Notes: generated by a model not told the origin, from the letters alone. Numbered from the stretch's first letter, positions 48,567 to 57,279 are shown. The stretch: 60,736 nucleotides of DNA from an uncultured Porphyromonadaceae bacterium (GCA_902491515.1 CABUIC010000015.1:1-60736), one strand, 5' to 3'. Numbers and translations are program-made.

Positions 48567-50370
48567 ATGCTGTAGAGTCAGGGTTTTCTGTGTTGTAGAG
48601 GTCTGTGAGCCGCCGTGTGGTCTCGGCTATGGCGTCGAGTGTCCGCACGCGCGGCGTGAAGGGATACTGGTTCAGGAGGCCGATCACGCGGCGGTCGTCG
48701 GAGTTCGAGAGATATTCCACGAGCTCGTTGAGGGGCTCCCGGAGCCGCGCGGTCCAGCGTCCGCCCCGGAGCCGCCGCAGGGGGCGCGGAAGCGCGGCGA
48801 TGTGCCGCCGGGCGTCCTCCGTCAGGGCCGAGAACTCTCCGAGCAGCCTGAGGGCCTCCGCGGGCTCGGTCTCTTCCATGCGCATTTCCTTGACGGCCAG
48901 GGCGCGGGGAGTCTCCTTGCCCGCGAGACGCCGGAAGAAGGCGTTGTAGGCGTCGAAGTTGAACACCGCCGAGTCGCCCACGGCTTTGTAGGTGAAGAAC
49001 ACGCCAAGGGGCAGAAGCACCGCCGAGCTCAGCCAGATTCCCTCCCAGACGGCGATTTTGCCGTCGCGCGCCATCTTGTAGCCCGTGTTGTCGATGATGT
49101 AGTAGACGATGAAGAGGAGCACCGAGATGACCAGCGGCGTCCCCAGACCGCCTTTCTTGATTATCGCCCCTAAGGGCGCGCCTATGAAGAAGAAGATGAG
49201 GCAGGCGAAGGACAGCGTGAACTTCTTCTGCATCTCTATGTCGTGGCGGCGCATGAGCTTCTCCTGCTCGGCGAAGGCCATGGCGCGGTATTCGTACTCC
49301 TGCTTCGAGCGTTTCACCTTGGCGAGGGCCTGCGTGATGTAGTTCTTGGCCATCGAGGGCGTCGGAGCGTTGAAAATCGAGTCGAGGTCGGCGGGAGTGA
49401 TGGTCCGCTTGACGGGCTCTTCAGTCACTTCTTCGGGGATTTTCGCCGGGAAGCCCATCACCTGCGCCGCCCGGAGCTCCTGGCCGTAGCTGCGGCCCAC
49501 GGAGTCAATCTGACGCCCGATGGAGTCTATCGACCGGCGCAGCTGGCTCACGTTCTGGCCTATATACTGCGAGCGCAGTCCTCCCTCGTCCATGCGGTTG
49601 AAGTTCATGTCGAAGGGAAAATATATCTCCTTGTCGGTGAAGGCCTCGCGCCGGAAGGGCAGATAGCGCGCCGAGGTCACGCCCATGGAGTTGTCGCGCA
49701 TGTTCTCGAACATCTCCCCGGAGTGCAGATGCAGATAGAGGCGCGTGCGGTCCTCCGTGAAGTTGAAGCGCCCGGAGTCCGCCAGAATCACACGCGAGTT
49801 GTCGATGCCCTTGCTCAGGTCGTAGATAATCATGCCGTAGAGCATTCCCGTCTCCTTGTTCTTGCTCTCGACGTAGAGGTTCATGTTAGGTATCTGGTCG
49901 TAGAAGGAGCGCTCGGGGATTTCGACCTCGGGACTTTTCTGGCGCACGGAGAAGAGGATGGTCCACATCTTCGTCTGCGCCACGGGCAGAACGTTGTTCT
50001 GGAAGAAGAAGGCCCCCACGGCGATGAAGCCCATCAGAATGATGAGCGGACGCATGATGCGGAAGAGCGAGATGCCCGCCGCCTTCATGGCCGTGAGCTC
50101 GAATTTCTCGCCTAAGTTGCCGAAAACCATCAGCGACGCAAGAAGCACCGCCAGCGGCAGCGCCATGGGCACCATCGACAGCGCCGCGTAGAAGAACAGC
50201 TCGGCTATCACGCTGATGTCGAGCCCCTTGCCTACGAGGTCGTCGATCGACCGCCAGAGAAACTGCATCAGCACGATGAACAGGCAGATAAAAAACGTCA
50301 TCGTCAACAGCGGCAGGAAGCGCTGAAGCATGAAGGTGTAGAGACGTTTTATCCTGAAACTTTCGAGCAT
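48553..50370 (-). CDS. LptF/LptG-family permease (YjgP/YjgQ)
   Basis: Inner-membrane permease of the LPS export ABC complex; 605 residues, longer than the usual 360-400. Membrane segments near 15-38, 55-85 and 105-125 precede a beta-rich periplasmic domain (about 130-360: ERSFYDQIPNMNLYVESKNKETGMLYGMIIYD). The C-terminal helices (FTLSFACLIFFFIGAPLGAIIKKGGLGTPLVISVLLFIVYYI) follow. About 130 residues after the last helix (475-605) form a charged cytoplasmic tail. It is 35 bases after the helicase gene and overlaps ribBA. LPS transport is inferred from the family. Confidence 0.92.
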   Translation of the reverse strand: MLESFRIKRLYTFMLQRFLPLLTMTFFICLFIVLMQFLWRSIDDLVGKGLDISVIAELFFYAALSMVPMALPLAVLLASLMVFGNLGEKFELTAMKAAGISLFRIMRPLIILMGFIAVGAFFFQNNVLPVAQTKMWTILFSVRQKSPEVEIPERSFYDQIPNMNLYVESKNKETGMLYGMIIYDLSKGIDNSRVILADSGRFNFTEDRTRLYLHLHSGEMFENMRDNSMGVTSARYLPFRREAFTDKEIYFPFDMNFNRMDEGGLRSQYIGQNVSQLRRSIDSIGRQIDSVGRSYGQELRAAQVMGFPAKIPEEVTEEPVKRTITPADLDSIFNAPTPSMAKNYITQALAKVKRSKQEYEYRAMAFAEQEKLMRRHDIEMQKKFTLSFACLIFFFIGAPLGAIIKKGGLGTPLVISVLLFIVYYIIDNTGYKMARDGKIAVWEGIWLSSAVLLPLGVFFTYKAVGDSAVFNFDAYNAFFRRLAGKETPRALAVKEMRMEETEPAEALRLLGEFSALTEDARRHIAALPRPLRRLRGGRWTARLREPLNELVEYLSNSDDRRVIGLLNQYPFTPRVRTLDAIAETTRRLTDLYNTENPDSTAYDKA

Positions 50371-50405
50371 ATGCCTTGGGGGTAGGGGAGGTGGAATTTT
50401 TACGC

Positions 50406-51884
50406 TTATTCCGGCTTCTGCTGGGCCTTCGGGCGCCGCCGGAAGTTCCGGCGTCCGTGGCGCGCCTTGGCCTGAGTCTCGGCCCCGGCATGGCTTTCGG
50501 CCTTGGCTTGGTTTTCGGCCTTGTCCTGGGTCTCGGTCTTTGACCGGCTCTCGCCTTTGGCCGGGGTGGCGTTTTCTGCCGCCGTAGCGCTCTCGGGTTT
50601 GTTATTAGGCTTTTCCGGGGCGTTTGCGGCGGCGGGGGCTGTGGCCGTGGGCCTGTCGCCTTTCCGGCGCCCGCGGCCTCCGGCGGCCTTTTCGCCCTTC
50701 CTGCGGTCGCGTCCGCCCTTGTCGGGACGGGCGGAGGAGTAGGAGGCGCCCCCCTGGAGTTCGGCGGGGAGCTCGCCCTTGCGCACGGCGTAGCCTAAGA
50801 AGCGCTCGATGTCCTTGAATTTCCGGCGGTCGCGCTCGCCCACCAGCGTGATGGCAGTGCCGTCGGCGTTGGCGCGCGCCGTGCGCCCTATGCGGTGAAC
50901 GTAGTCCTCCGCGTCGTGCGGCACATCGTAGTTCACCACCATCGATATGTCGTCTATGTCGATTCCGCGCGCCACTATATCCGTGGCCACGAGTATGTCT
51001 ATCCGCCCGTTGCGGAAGCCGTGCATCACCTCGTCGCGCTGCTCCTGGTCGAGGTCCGAGTGCATCTCCCCGACGTTCAGTTTCATCCGCCGGAGGCTCC
51101 GGCTAAGCTCCTTCACCTTCAGCTTCGACGAGGCGAAGACGATGACCCTCTTTGAGTTGACGCTCTCGAAGAGATGGCAGAGAAGAGGAGTCTTCGACGC
51201 CTCCGGAACGATGTAGGCGCTCTGGTCTATCTTCTCAGTGGGCTTCGACACGGCGATTTTGATTTCCACCGGATTGTCAAGCACCGAGGCCGCAAGTTTC
51301 TGGATTTTAGCCGGCATCGTCGCCGAGAACATCATCGTCCGCCGCCCCTCCTTCGGAAGGTGCGAGGCGATGGTCATGATGTCGTCGTGGAATCCCATGT
51401 CGAGCATACGGTCTGCCTCGTCGAGAATGAAGAACTCAACCTCCGAAAGGTCCACATAGCCCATCTGCAGATGCGCCAGAAGGCGCCCGGGGGTGGCGAT
51501 GATTACCTCCACGCCGTTTTTCAGCGCCCGCTGCTGCTGCGCGAAGCCCGCGCCGTCAGTGCCTCCGTAGATGGCCAAGGAGCTGATGGGCAGGAAGTAG
51601 GAAAAGCCCTCGAGGGCCGTGTCGATCTGGATGGCGAGTTCGCGCGTTGGGGTCATAACCACGCATTTCACCTTCTCCGAAGGCTCGCGCTGCCCGAGCT
51701 CGTTGATTACCGGCAGCAGGAACGCCGCAGTCTTGCCCGTGCCCGTCTGGGCTACGGCTATAAGGTCCCGGCCCGCGAGAGCCGCGGGAATGGCCTGCTC
51801 CTGGATGGGAGTGCATTCCCGGAAGTTCATATCGTAGAGAGCGTCGAGGACGTCGTCTGTCAGGTCAAGTTCTTCGAAAGTCAT
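50406..51884 (-). CDS. DEAD-box RNA helicase (RhlE-like) with low-complexity tail
   Basis: ATP-dependent RNA helicase of 492 residues. The Q-motif region MTFEELDLTDDVLDALYDMNFRECTPIQEQAIPAAL leads to motif I AQTGTGKTAAF, TPGRLLAHLQMG, motif II LDEADRMLDMGF, SATMPAKIQ, and HRIGRTARAN. From about 375, the tail holds GRDRRKGEKAAGGRGRRKGDRP and then tandem KTETQDKAENQAKAESHAGAETQAKA repeats, a disordered basic RNA-binding tail. The ATG at 51884 (MTFEELDL) is the family start; the frame is open 87 codons upstream without support. It may lead the LptF-ribBA operon. Confidence 0.93.
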   Translation of the reverse strand: MTFEELDLTDDVLDALYDMNFRECTPIQEQAIPAALAGRDLIAVAQTGTGKTAAFLLPVINELGQREPSEKVKCVVMTPTRELAIQIDTALEGFSYFLPISSLAIYGGTDGAGFAQQQRALKNGVEVIIATPGRLLAHLQMGYVDLSEVEFFILDEADRMLDMGFHDDIMTIASHLPKEGRRTMMFSATMPAKIQKLAASVLDNPVEIKIAVSKPTEKIDQSAYIVPEASKTPLLCHLFESVNSKRVIVFASSKLKVKELSRSLRRMKLNVGEMHSDLDQEQRDEVMHGFRNGRIDILVATDIVARGIDIDDISMVVNYDVPHDAEDYVHRIGRTARANADGTAITLVGERDRRKFKDIERFLGYAVRKGELPAELQGGASYSSARPDKGGRDRRKGEKAAGGRGRRKGDRPTATAPAAANAPEKPNNKPESATAAENATPAKGESRSKTETQDKAENQAKAESHAGAETQAKARHGRRNFRRRPKAQQKPE

Positions 51885-52023
51885 CCTGAATAGTGCGTTT
51901 GCATTCCACCGCGCCACGGGCGCGGTGCCATAAATAAGTGCAAAAATACAAAAATCCCACCGTAAATACAAATCCGTGACAAACCAATAGCAACCCGATC
52001 CGCGAACTTTTCCCGCTTGATGC

Positions 52024-52054
52024 TTGTATTTGTAATACAAATATATTAACTTTG
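52024..52054 (+). promoter_or_regulatory. Promoter of the YafQ-type toxin-antitoxin pair
   Basis: TTG (52024-52026), 20 bases, TAACTTTG (52047-52054), 20 bases before the antitoxin ATG. AT-rich with TTGTATTTGTAATACAA, a near-palindrome (52024-52040) that could be an antitoxin operator. Confidence 0.6.
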
Positions 52055-52073
52055 CAGTATAAAACATTACGAT

Positions 52074-52331
52074 ATGGATGTAGCACTTACCAAAAAGAAC
52101 CAGAGTTTCCGACTCTCGGTCGATCTTATCGACCGTCTTCGTCAACTCGCTAAGCTTCAGAACAGAAGCCTCAATAATTTTGTCGAGACCCTGCTGTTGG
52201 ACGCTGCTTACAGCGAACCGAACGAAACCACCCTACGGGCAAAGGAAGAAGTCAGAAGCGGCGCCCTGCGGAATACGGCTCCCGTTGATCTTTCGTCCGT
52301 CGAAGCAATGGAACGCTCTATGGGCTTATGA
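52074..52331 (+). CDS. Type II antitoxin, RHH-like (DinJ/RelB type)
   Basis: An 85-residue likely DNA-binding antitoxin. The N-terminus KKNQSFRLSVDLIDRLRQLAKLQNRSLNNFVETLLLDAA fits a ribbon-helix-helix (strand QSFRLSV, helices DLIDRLRQLAKLQ and SLNNFVETLLLDAA). The C-terminal part (about 48-85) is flexible and would bind the toxin. Its stop overlaps the toxin start (ATGA), the classical coupling. A near-palindrome in the promoter could be its operator. Confidence 0.85.
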   Translation: MDVALTKKNQSFRLSVDLIDRLRQLAKLQNRSLNNFVETLLLDAAYSEPNETTLRAKEEVRSGALRNTAPVDLSSVEAMERSMGL

Positions 52332-52603
52332 AAACACTTCTTCCGACCACGCAGTATAAGAAGGATTACAAGCGTTTTCGCAATAATCCGGTTAAAATTC
52401 AGAAACTGATGGTGGTTCTGAAGATGTTGCAGGCAGAAATTCCTCTTCCGCCGGAATATTCCCCGCATATGCTTACCGGTAATTTCGCCGGATATATGGA
52501 ATGCCTCATAGAGGGGGATTTTCTTTTGATTTGGTATGATTACGAAGCGGATCAGATAGATTTGGTCCGCCTTGGATCTCACTCGGAATTATTCAGCCGA
52601 TAA
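52328..52603 (+). CDS. YafQ-type mRNA interferase toxin
   Basis: A 91-residue RelE-superfamily toxin that would cleave mRNA at the ribosome. LPTTQYKKDYKRFRNNPVKIQKLMVVLKMLQAEIPLPPEYSPHMLTGNFAGYMECLIEGDFLLIWY matches the YafQ layout: H47 (SPHML), D63 and H84 (GSHSELF) line up with YafQ catalytic His50, Asp67 and His87. The position of YafQ His63 is Leu here (ECLIEG), so one catalytic His is missing. Activity may be reduced or use another residue. It overlaps the antitoxin gene by 4 bases. Confidence 0.85.
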   Translation: MKTLLPTTQYKKDYKRFRNNPVKIQKLMVVLKMLQAEIPLPPEYSPHMLTGNFAGYMECLIEGDFLLIWYDYEADQIDLVRLGSHSELFSR

Positions 52604-52708
52604 CGTTATCTTTATACTCAAAAGTGGGTATTGCGGGGGTGGAGGATATGATGTAACTTTGCATGCCGGAATCTGGTCCGTCGGATTCGCTAACGTATTG
52701 ACTTTCTT

Positions 52709-53671
52709 ATGAGCGGAATTCACAAGTACAAGCCCCACCACACGATGCGGCAGCTTATCAGGGACAACAACTACCTGCTGATGGCCATTAGCAGGTTCAA
52801 TATAGCTTTCGGCTTCGGTGAGAGCACCGTCGAGGACGCCTGCCGGGCCAACGGCGTCGACCCTTCGACCTTCCTCGCCGTCTGCAACCTCCTGAGCGGC
52901 AACGACTACAGCGGCTTCGACATCTCCCTCCCCCCGATGATGGACTATCTCAAGCGCGCCCACTCCACTTTTCTCGATTATTCCCTCCTGCAGTTGCGCC
53001 AGAAGCTCATCGGGGCGATAAATTACTCCTCTTCCGACGAGGTCGAGTTCCAGCTCATAAAGTTCTTCGACGACTACGTAGGCGAAGTCCACAGGCACAT
53101 GGCATATGAAAACGACGTGATTTTCGCATATGTCGACGCCCTCATGGCCGGACGCATCGACGAGAGCTTCAACATCGCCGACTTTTCCGAGTCGCACGGC
53201 CACATGGCCACGAAGCTCCAGGATCTGAAGGATGTGTTCATCTACCACTACAAGCAGAAGGACAATGCGAAGATGAGCAGTGTGCTGTTCGACATCATCG
53301 TGCTCGAGCGCGACTTCATGTCGCACTTCGAGGCTGAGCGCTGCCTCTTCGTGCCCGCCGTCGAGAAGCTCGAGAACAGTCTCCGCTCTCAGCTCGAGGA
53401 CCGCGCCGACGCCGGAACGGACCCCGGGAGCGACGAGGAGGATTCGCAGACGGCCTCCCTCTCGCCCCGCGAGAAGGAAATAATCGTCGCCGTGGCAAAG
53501 GGATGGGCCAACAAGGAGATTGCCGACCGCCTCTGTCTGTCGGTGAACACAGTCACGACCCACCGCCGCAACATCTGCGCCAAGCTCGGCATCCATTCAG
53601 CCGCCGGCCTGACAATCTTCGCCATCCTCCACCACCTCGTAAACCTCGAGGAAGTCCGCCCCGAGGCGTGA
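52709..53671 (+). CDS. RIC/YtfE-like di-iron protein fused to a LuxR-type DNA-binding domain
   Basis: A 320-residue fusion. Residues 12-60 resemble the ScdA_N module, but the usual CC pair is absent (FGFGES at 34-39). Residues 78-225 are a hemerythrin-like four-helix unit whose H85, H130, E134, H163/H165, H206 and E210 match, in spacing, the di-iron ligands of E. coli YtfE as I recall them (H84, H129, E133, H160, H204, E208). An acidic linker (228-247) joins a LuxR HTH (LSPREKEIIVAVAKGWANKEIADRLCLSVNTVTTHRRNICAKLG, 251-294). Probably a NO-, O2- or iron-responsive transcription factor; target genes are unknown. It follows the toxin gene by 105 bases and is probably separate. Confidence 0.82.
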   Translation: MSGIHKYKPHHTMRQLIRDNNYLLMAISRFNIAFGFGESTVEDACRANGVDPSTFLAVCNLLSGNDYSGFDISLPPMMDYLKRAHSTFLDYSLLQLRQKLIGAINYSSSDEVEFQLIKFFDDYVGEVHRHMAYENDVIFAYVDALMAGRIDESFNIADFSESHGHMATKLQDLKDVFIYHYKQKDNAKMSSVLFDIIVLERDFMSHFEAERCLFVPAVEKLENSLRSQLEDRADAGTDPGSDEEDSQTASLSPREKEIIVAVAKGWANKEIADRLCLSVNTVTTHRRNICAKLGIHSAAGLTIFAILHHLVNLEEVRPEA

Positions 53672-53797
53672 CTTCCTGAGAAAAAGGGGGTTCAAAACAT
53701 TGCGCAAATCCACGCGATGTATTGCAAATCCCCGCAATTCGATAATTGAATTCGCAATTAGCATTGCGATAATTGATTTCGCAGTTCTGCAGTTTCT
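53672..53797. other. Short repeat-bearing gap between the fusion regulator and serB
   Basis: A convergent gap with two GCAAATCC-CGC words (53704-53719, 53724-53740), a GCAATTCGATAATTGAATT palindrome-like stretch and the family E motif (53763-53784). No clear terminator. Confidence 0.5.
53763..53784 (+). repeat. Family E motif, copy 2
   Basis: ATTGCGATAATTGATTT then CGCAG, one mismatch from 28303-28324, 14 bases 3' of the serB stop on the minus strand. Confidence 0.6.
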
Positions 53798-55015
53798 TTA
53801 CATGTACGAGTCCTTGAACCCCAGGAAGTAAAGCACTCCGTCGAGGCCTATTGTCGAGATTGACTGCTCGGCCGTGGCCTTGACCTTCGGCTTGGCGTGG
53901 AAGGCTATGCCCAGACCCGCTGTGGCGAGCATCGGCAGGTCGTTGGCGCCGTCGCCCACGGCGATTGTCTGCGCGATGTCGATTTTCTCCACCTGCGCCA
54001 GGATGCGCAGAAGCTCGGCCTTGCGCCGCCCGTCGACAACCTCGCCGACGTAGCGGCCCGTCAGCTTGCCGTCAGGGCCGACCTCCAGCTCGTTGGCGTA
54101 CACATAGTCGAAGCCGTAGCGCTCCTTGAGGTAGTTGCCGAAGTAGGTGAATCCGCCCGAGAGGATGGCCGTCTTGTAGCCCGTGCGGTGCAGCTGGGTC
54201 ATCATACGCTCGAGGCCCTCGGTGATGGGCAGATGCTCGGCGATGTCATGCATCACACTGACGTCAAGCCCCTTCAGCAGGGCCACGCGCTCCGTGAAGC
54301 TCTCGATGAAGTCGATTTCGCCGCGCATGGCCCGCTCGGTGATGGCCTTCACCTTGTCGCCCACGCCAGCGCGCATGGCCAGCTCGTCGATGACCTCCGT
54401 CTCGATGAGCGTCGAGTCCATGTCGAAGCACACCAGACGCCGGCAGCGCCGGAACACGTTGTCCTCCTGGAGCGAGATATCGAACTCGTCCTCGGCGGCG
54501 ATTTTCATGAAGCGGTCCTGCATGGCCTGCTTGTCGCGCGGATTGCCGCGCACGGAGAACTCCACGCACGACTTCGATTTCGGGTCCTCGTTCTCGCGGA
54601 GGGGGATGCGGCCCGTCAGACGCTTTATCGAGTCGATGTTGAGCCCCTGAAGGGCGATTTCGTCCGTCACCAGCGCGATGTGGCGCGCCGTGAGCTTGCG
54701 CCCGAGGATGGTGATTACCCAGCGCTGCTTGCCCTGACGGCTCACCCACTCCTCGTAGGCCGCGATGCTGATGGGCGTGAAGCGGATCTGCACGTCCATC
54801 TCGTAGGCCTTGAACAGCAGGTCCTTCATGATTTCGCCGCTAACGGTCGAGTCCGTGCGGAAGAGGATTCCAAGCGAGAGGGAATGGTGGATGTCGGCCT
54901 GGCCGATGTCCAGAATCTGGGCGTTGTACCGCGAGAGGATGTCCGTCAGCGCGGAGGTCACGCCGGGGCGGTCGACGCCCGTTATGCTGATGAGTATGAG
55001 TTCTATGTCGTTCAT
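53798..55015 (-). CDS. serB: Phosphoserine phosphatase with N-terminal ACT domains
   Basis: Final step of serine synthesis; 405 residues. Two ACT-like modules at about 1-80 (LILISITGVDRPGVTSALTDILSRY) and 95-180 (RWVITILGRKLTARHIALVTDEIALQGLNIDSI) may bind an amino acid and regulate activity. The HAD catalytic core has D198-M-D200 in CFDMDSTLIETEVIDELA, then SGGFTYFGNYLKERYG and the motif IV VGDGANDLPML. The start ATG overlaps the stop of the upstream Cys-rich gene (ATGA). Confidence 0.95.
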   Translation of the reverse strand: MNDIELILISITGVDRPGVTSALTDILSRYNAQILDIGQADIHHSLSLGILFRTDSTVSGEIMKDLLFKAYEMDVQIRFTPISIAAYEEWVSRQGKQRWVITILGRKLTARHIALVTDEIALQGLNIDSIKRLTGRIPLRENEDPKSKSCVEFSVRGNPRDKQAMQDRFMKIAAEDEFDISLQEDNVFRRCRRLVCFDMDSTLIETEVIDELAMRAGVGDKVKAITERAMRGEIDFIESFTERVALLKGLDVSVMHDIAEHLPITEGLERMMTQLHRTGYKTAILSGGFTYFGNYLKERYGFDYVYANELEVGPDGKLTGRYVGEVVDGRRKAELLRILAQVEKIDIAQTIAVGDGANDLPMLATAGLGIAFHAKPKVKATAEQSISTIGLDGVLYFLGFKDSYM

Positions 55016-55200
55016 TTCTGCTGTGTCCTGTTTTTAGAGCATCGGGGGCACTCCCCGCCGCCCGCTCCGGCGCGCCGCCCCGGGCAGTCGGGGCTGTCGC
55101 AGCACGAGCATCCGCGGTGCTTCGGGAAGAAGACTATCTTCACGAACCCGGCCACGGCCCCGGCCACGATGATCAGCACCGCAATCAGTTGCCAGTCCAT
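55012..55200 (-). CDS. FeoB-associated-type Cys-rich small membrane protein
   Basis: A 62-residue protein: MDWQLIAVLIIVAGAVAGFVKIVFF is one membrane helix (about 4-25), followed by a Cys-rich tail with C31, C33, C34, C39, C51 and C54, spaced like metal-binding sites (CSCC, CPRC). This matches the FeoB-associated Cys-rich membrane protein family, although no FeoB gene is here. The ATG at 55200 overlaps the topB 3' end by 16 bases, and its stop overlaps serB's start. A longer frame upstream in the same phase (to 55596) lies inside topB and is not believed. Confidence 0.78.
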   Translation of the reverse strand: MDWQLIAVLIIVAGAVAGFVKIVFFPKHRGCSCCDSPDCPGRRAGAGGGECPRCSKNRTQQK

Positions 55201-57272
55201 TTTTTCGAGTTTATTTTCTTTGCGAGTTTTCCCGGGGTGAGGTCCTCGGGATATTCCGTGAACGGGAGGAGGAAGCGGCAGCCCGAGGCATAGGCGCTGC
55301 ATCCGAAGGCCGTGCGGCCTTTCACGACGTGGCCCTTCCCGCAGAGCGGGCAGACAATCTGCTCGTACTTGCGTATGGCCGGGGCGCGCTTGGCCTTGGG
55401 CTTCCCGGCGCCTTCGCCGGCGCCCCCGGAGGCCTCCTTGCTTTCCGCCGGTGCCGAGGCGCCCGTCCGGATGTGGCGGTTCGAGTTGTCGCTCAGCACG
55501 GTTATCACAATCTGCCCCATCATCTCGGAGAGCTCGCGGATGAAGGTCGCCGGCGAGTAGTCCCCGCGCTCGATTCTCCGGAGCTTGTTCTCCCATATTC
55601 CCGTCAGTTTGGCACTTTTGAGCAGTTCCTCGTGGATTGTGGCGATGAGGTCGGTCCCGGCCTGCGTCGGCGCTATGCTCTTGCGCTCGCGGCGGATGTA
55701 GCGGCGCTTGAAGAGGGTCTCGATGATGGCCGCGCGGGTCGAGGGGCGCCCGATTCCGTTCTCCTTCATGGCGTCGCGGAGCTCCTCGTCGTCGATGTTG
55801 CGCCCGGCGGTCTCCATGGCCCGCAGGAGCGAGCCCTCGGTATAGGGCTTCGGGGGCTGGCTCGTCTTCTTGGCCAGCGAGGGGGTGTGCGGCCCCGACT
55901 CGCCCACGCTGAAGTCCGGGAGGATGCGGTCGGAGCTGTCCTCGCCGCCCTCGGCTTCCCCGGGCTTGGCCTCCTTGTCCTTGTCTTTGTCGAAGAGCAC
56001 GCGCCAGCCCGGCTTGTCGATGACCTTGCCCGTGGCCTTGAACTCGAGGTCGAGCACTCGGCCCAGCACCGTGGTCTGCATGAACTCGCAGTCGGGGTAG
56101 AAGGCGGCTATGAAGCGCATGGCGATGAGGTGGTAGAGCTTCTTCTCCTCCGGGGAGAGCCCCGAGGGGTATTCCCCGGTCGGGATGATGGCGTGGTGGT
56201 CGGTCACCTTGGCGTTGTCGAACACCTTCTTGCTCTTAGGGATTTTTCCGGCGAGCACCGGGGCCGTCAGCGAGGCGTAGGGCGTCATCTTGCCGAGGAT
56301 TTCGGGCACCTTGGGGTAGATGTCCTCGCTGAGGTAGGTGGTGTCGACGCGAGGATAGGTCGTGAGTTTCTTTTCGTAGAGGCTCTGTATGAGTTTCAGG
56401 GTCAGGTCGGCGCTCCAGCCCCAGCGCTTGTTGCTCTCCACCTGGAGCGAGGTCAGGTCGAAGAGCCTCGGAGGCGCCTCGCGGCCCTTTTTCTTCGTCA
56501 CGTCCGTCACGGTGAAGGACTCCGGGGCGATGCGGGCCGCGGCCTCCTGCCCGGCCTCCTCCGTGGCGAAGCGCTCACCCGTGTAGGTGAAGAGGGCCTC
56601 GCGGTAGAGGGTCCTGAGCTCCCAGGAGTCTTTGGGCACGAAGGTGTCGATTTCCTGCTGGCGCCGGACGATGAGGGCGAGGGTGGGGGTCTGCACGCGG
56701 CCTATCGACAGGACGTCGCCCCTTCCGCCCGAGTATTTCAGGGTGTAGAGGCGGGTGGCGTTCATGCCTAATATCCAGTCGCCTATGGCGCGAGAGAGGC
56801 CCGCGTAGTAGAGGCGGTCGTAGTCCGATTCCGGCCGCAGGTTCCGGAAGCCCTCGGCGAGGGCCTCGTCGGTCAGCGACGACACCCAGAGGCGCTTCAC
56901 CGGGCACGTCACGCCGGCCTTCTTCATCACCCAGCGCTGAATCACCTCGCCCTCCTGGCCGGCATCGCCGCAGTTGATGATTTCCTCGGCCTGCCCGAAG
57001 AGCTGCTCGATCACGCGGAACTGTCGCTTGTAGCCCTCGTCCTCGATGAGCTTGATGTCGAACTTCCGGGGGATCATCGGCAGCACGCCGAGGCTCCACG
57101 GCTTCCAGTTCGGATAATAGTCGTGGGGCTCGTAGAGGGTGCAGAGGTGGCCTATCGTCCAGGTAACGGCATAGCCGTTGCCCTCGTAGTAGCCGTCGCG
57201 GCGCGTGTCAGCACCGAGTATGTGGGCTATCGACTGGGCCACACTGTGTTTCTCGCAGACGCAGACCTTCAT
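55185..57272 (-). CDS. topB: DNA topoisomerase III (TopB)
   Basis: A type IA topoisomerase that decatenates DNA by single-strand passage; 695 residues. TOPRIM-type N-terminus: MKVCVCEKHSVAQSIAHILG (with E7), and the acidic pair in NCGDAGQEGE (about 98-107). SIGRVQTPTLALIVRRQQEID and the catalytic Tyr in KLTTYPRVDTTYLSEDI, followed by AIIPTGEYP. The C-terminal zinc ribbon CPLCGKGHVVKGRTAFGCSAYASGC (about 640-664) is intact. It lies 7 bases after mazG and overlaps the next small gene. In Bacteroidales TopB can be chromosomal or mobile-element-borne; the context here is housekeeping. Confidence 0.95.
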   Translation of the reverse strand: MKVCVCEKHSVAQSIAHILGADTRRDGYYEGNGYAVTWTIGHLCTLYEPHDYYPNWKPWSLGVLPMIPRKFDIKLIEDEGYKRQFRVIEQLFGQAEEIINCGDAGQEGEVIQRWVMKKAGVTCPVKRLWVSSLTDEALAEGFRNLRPESDYDRLYYAGLSRAIGDWILGMNATRLYTLKYSGGRGDVLSIGRVQTPTLALIVRRQQEIDTFVPKDSWELRTLYREALFTYTGERFATEEAGQEAAARIAPESFTVTDVTKKKGREAPPRLFDLTSLQVESNKRWGWSADLTLKLIQSLYEKKLTTYPRVDTTYLSEDIYPKVPEILGKMTPYASLTAPVLAGKIPKSKKVFDNAKVTDHHAIIPTGEYPSGLSPEEKKLYHLIAMRFIAAFYPDCEFMQTTVLGRVLDLEFKATGKVIDKPGWRVLFDKDKDKEAKPGEAEGGEDSSDRILPDFSVGESGPHTPSLAKKTSQPPKPYTEGSLLRAMETAGRNIDDEELRDAMKENGIGRPSTRAAIIETLFKRRYIRRERKSIAPTQAGTDLIATIHEELLKSAKLTGIWENKLRRIERGDYSPATFIRELSEMMGQIVITVLSDNSNRHIRTGASAPAESKEASGGAGEGAGKPKAKRAPAIRKYEQIVCPLCGKGHVVKGRTAFGCSAYASGCRFLLPFTEYPEDLTPGKLAKKINSKKWTGN

Positions 57273-57279
57273 TCGGCAA

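Noticed and set aside
52029..52054. TTTG at 52029 as the -33 of the toxin-antitoxin promoter
   Set aside because: It is only 14 bases from the -7; the TTG at 52024 has the proper 20-base spacing, so I used that.
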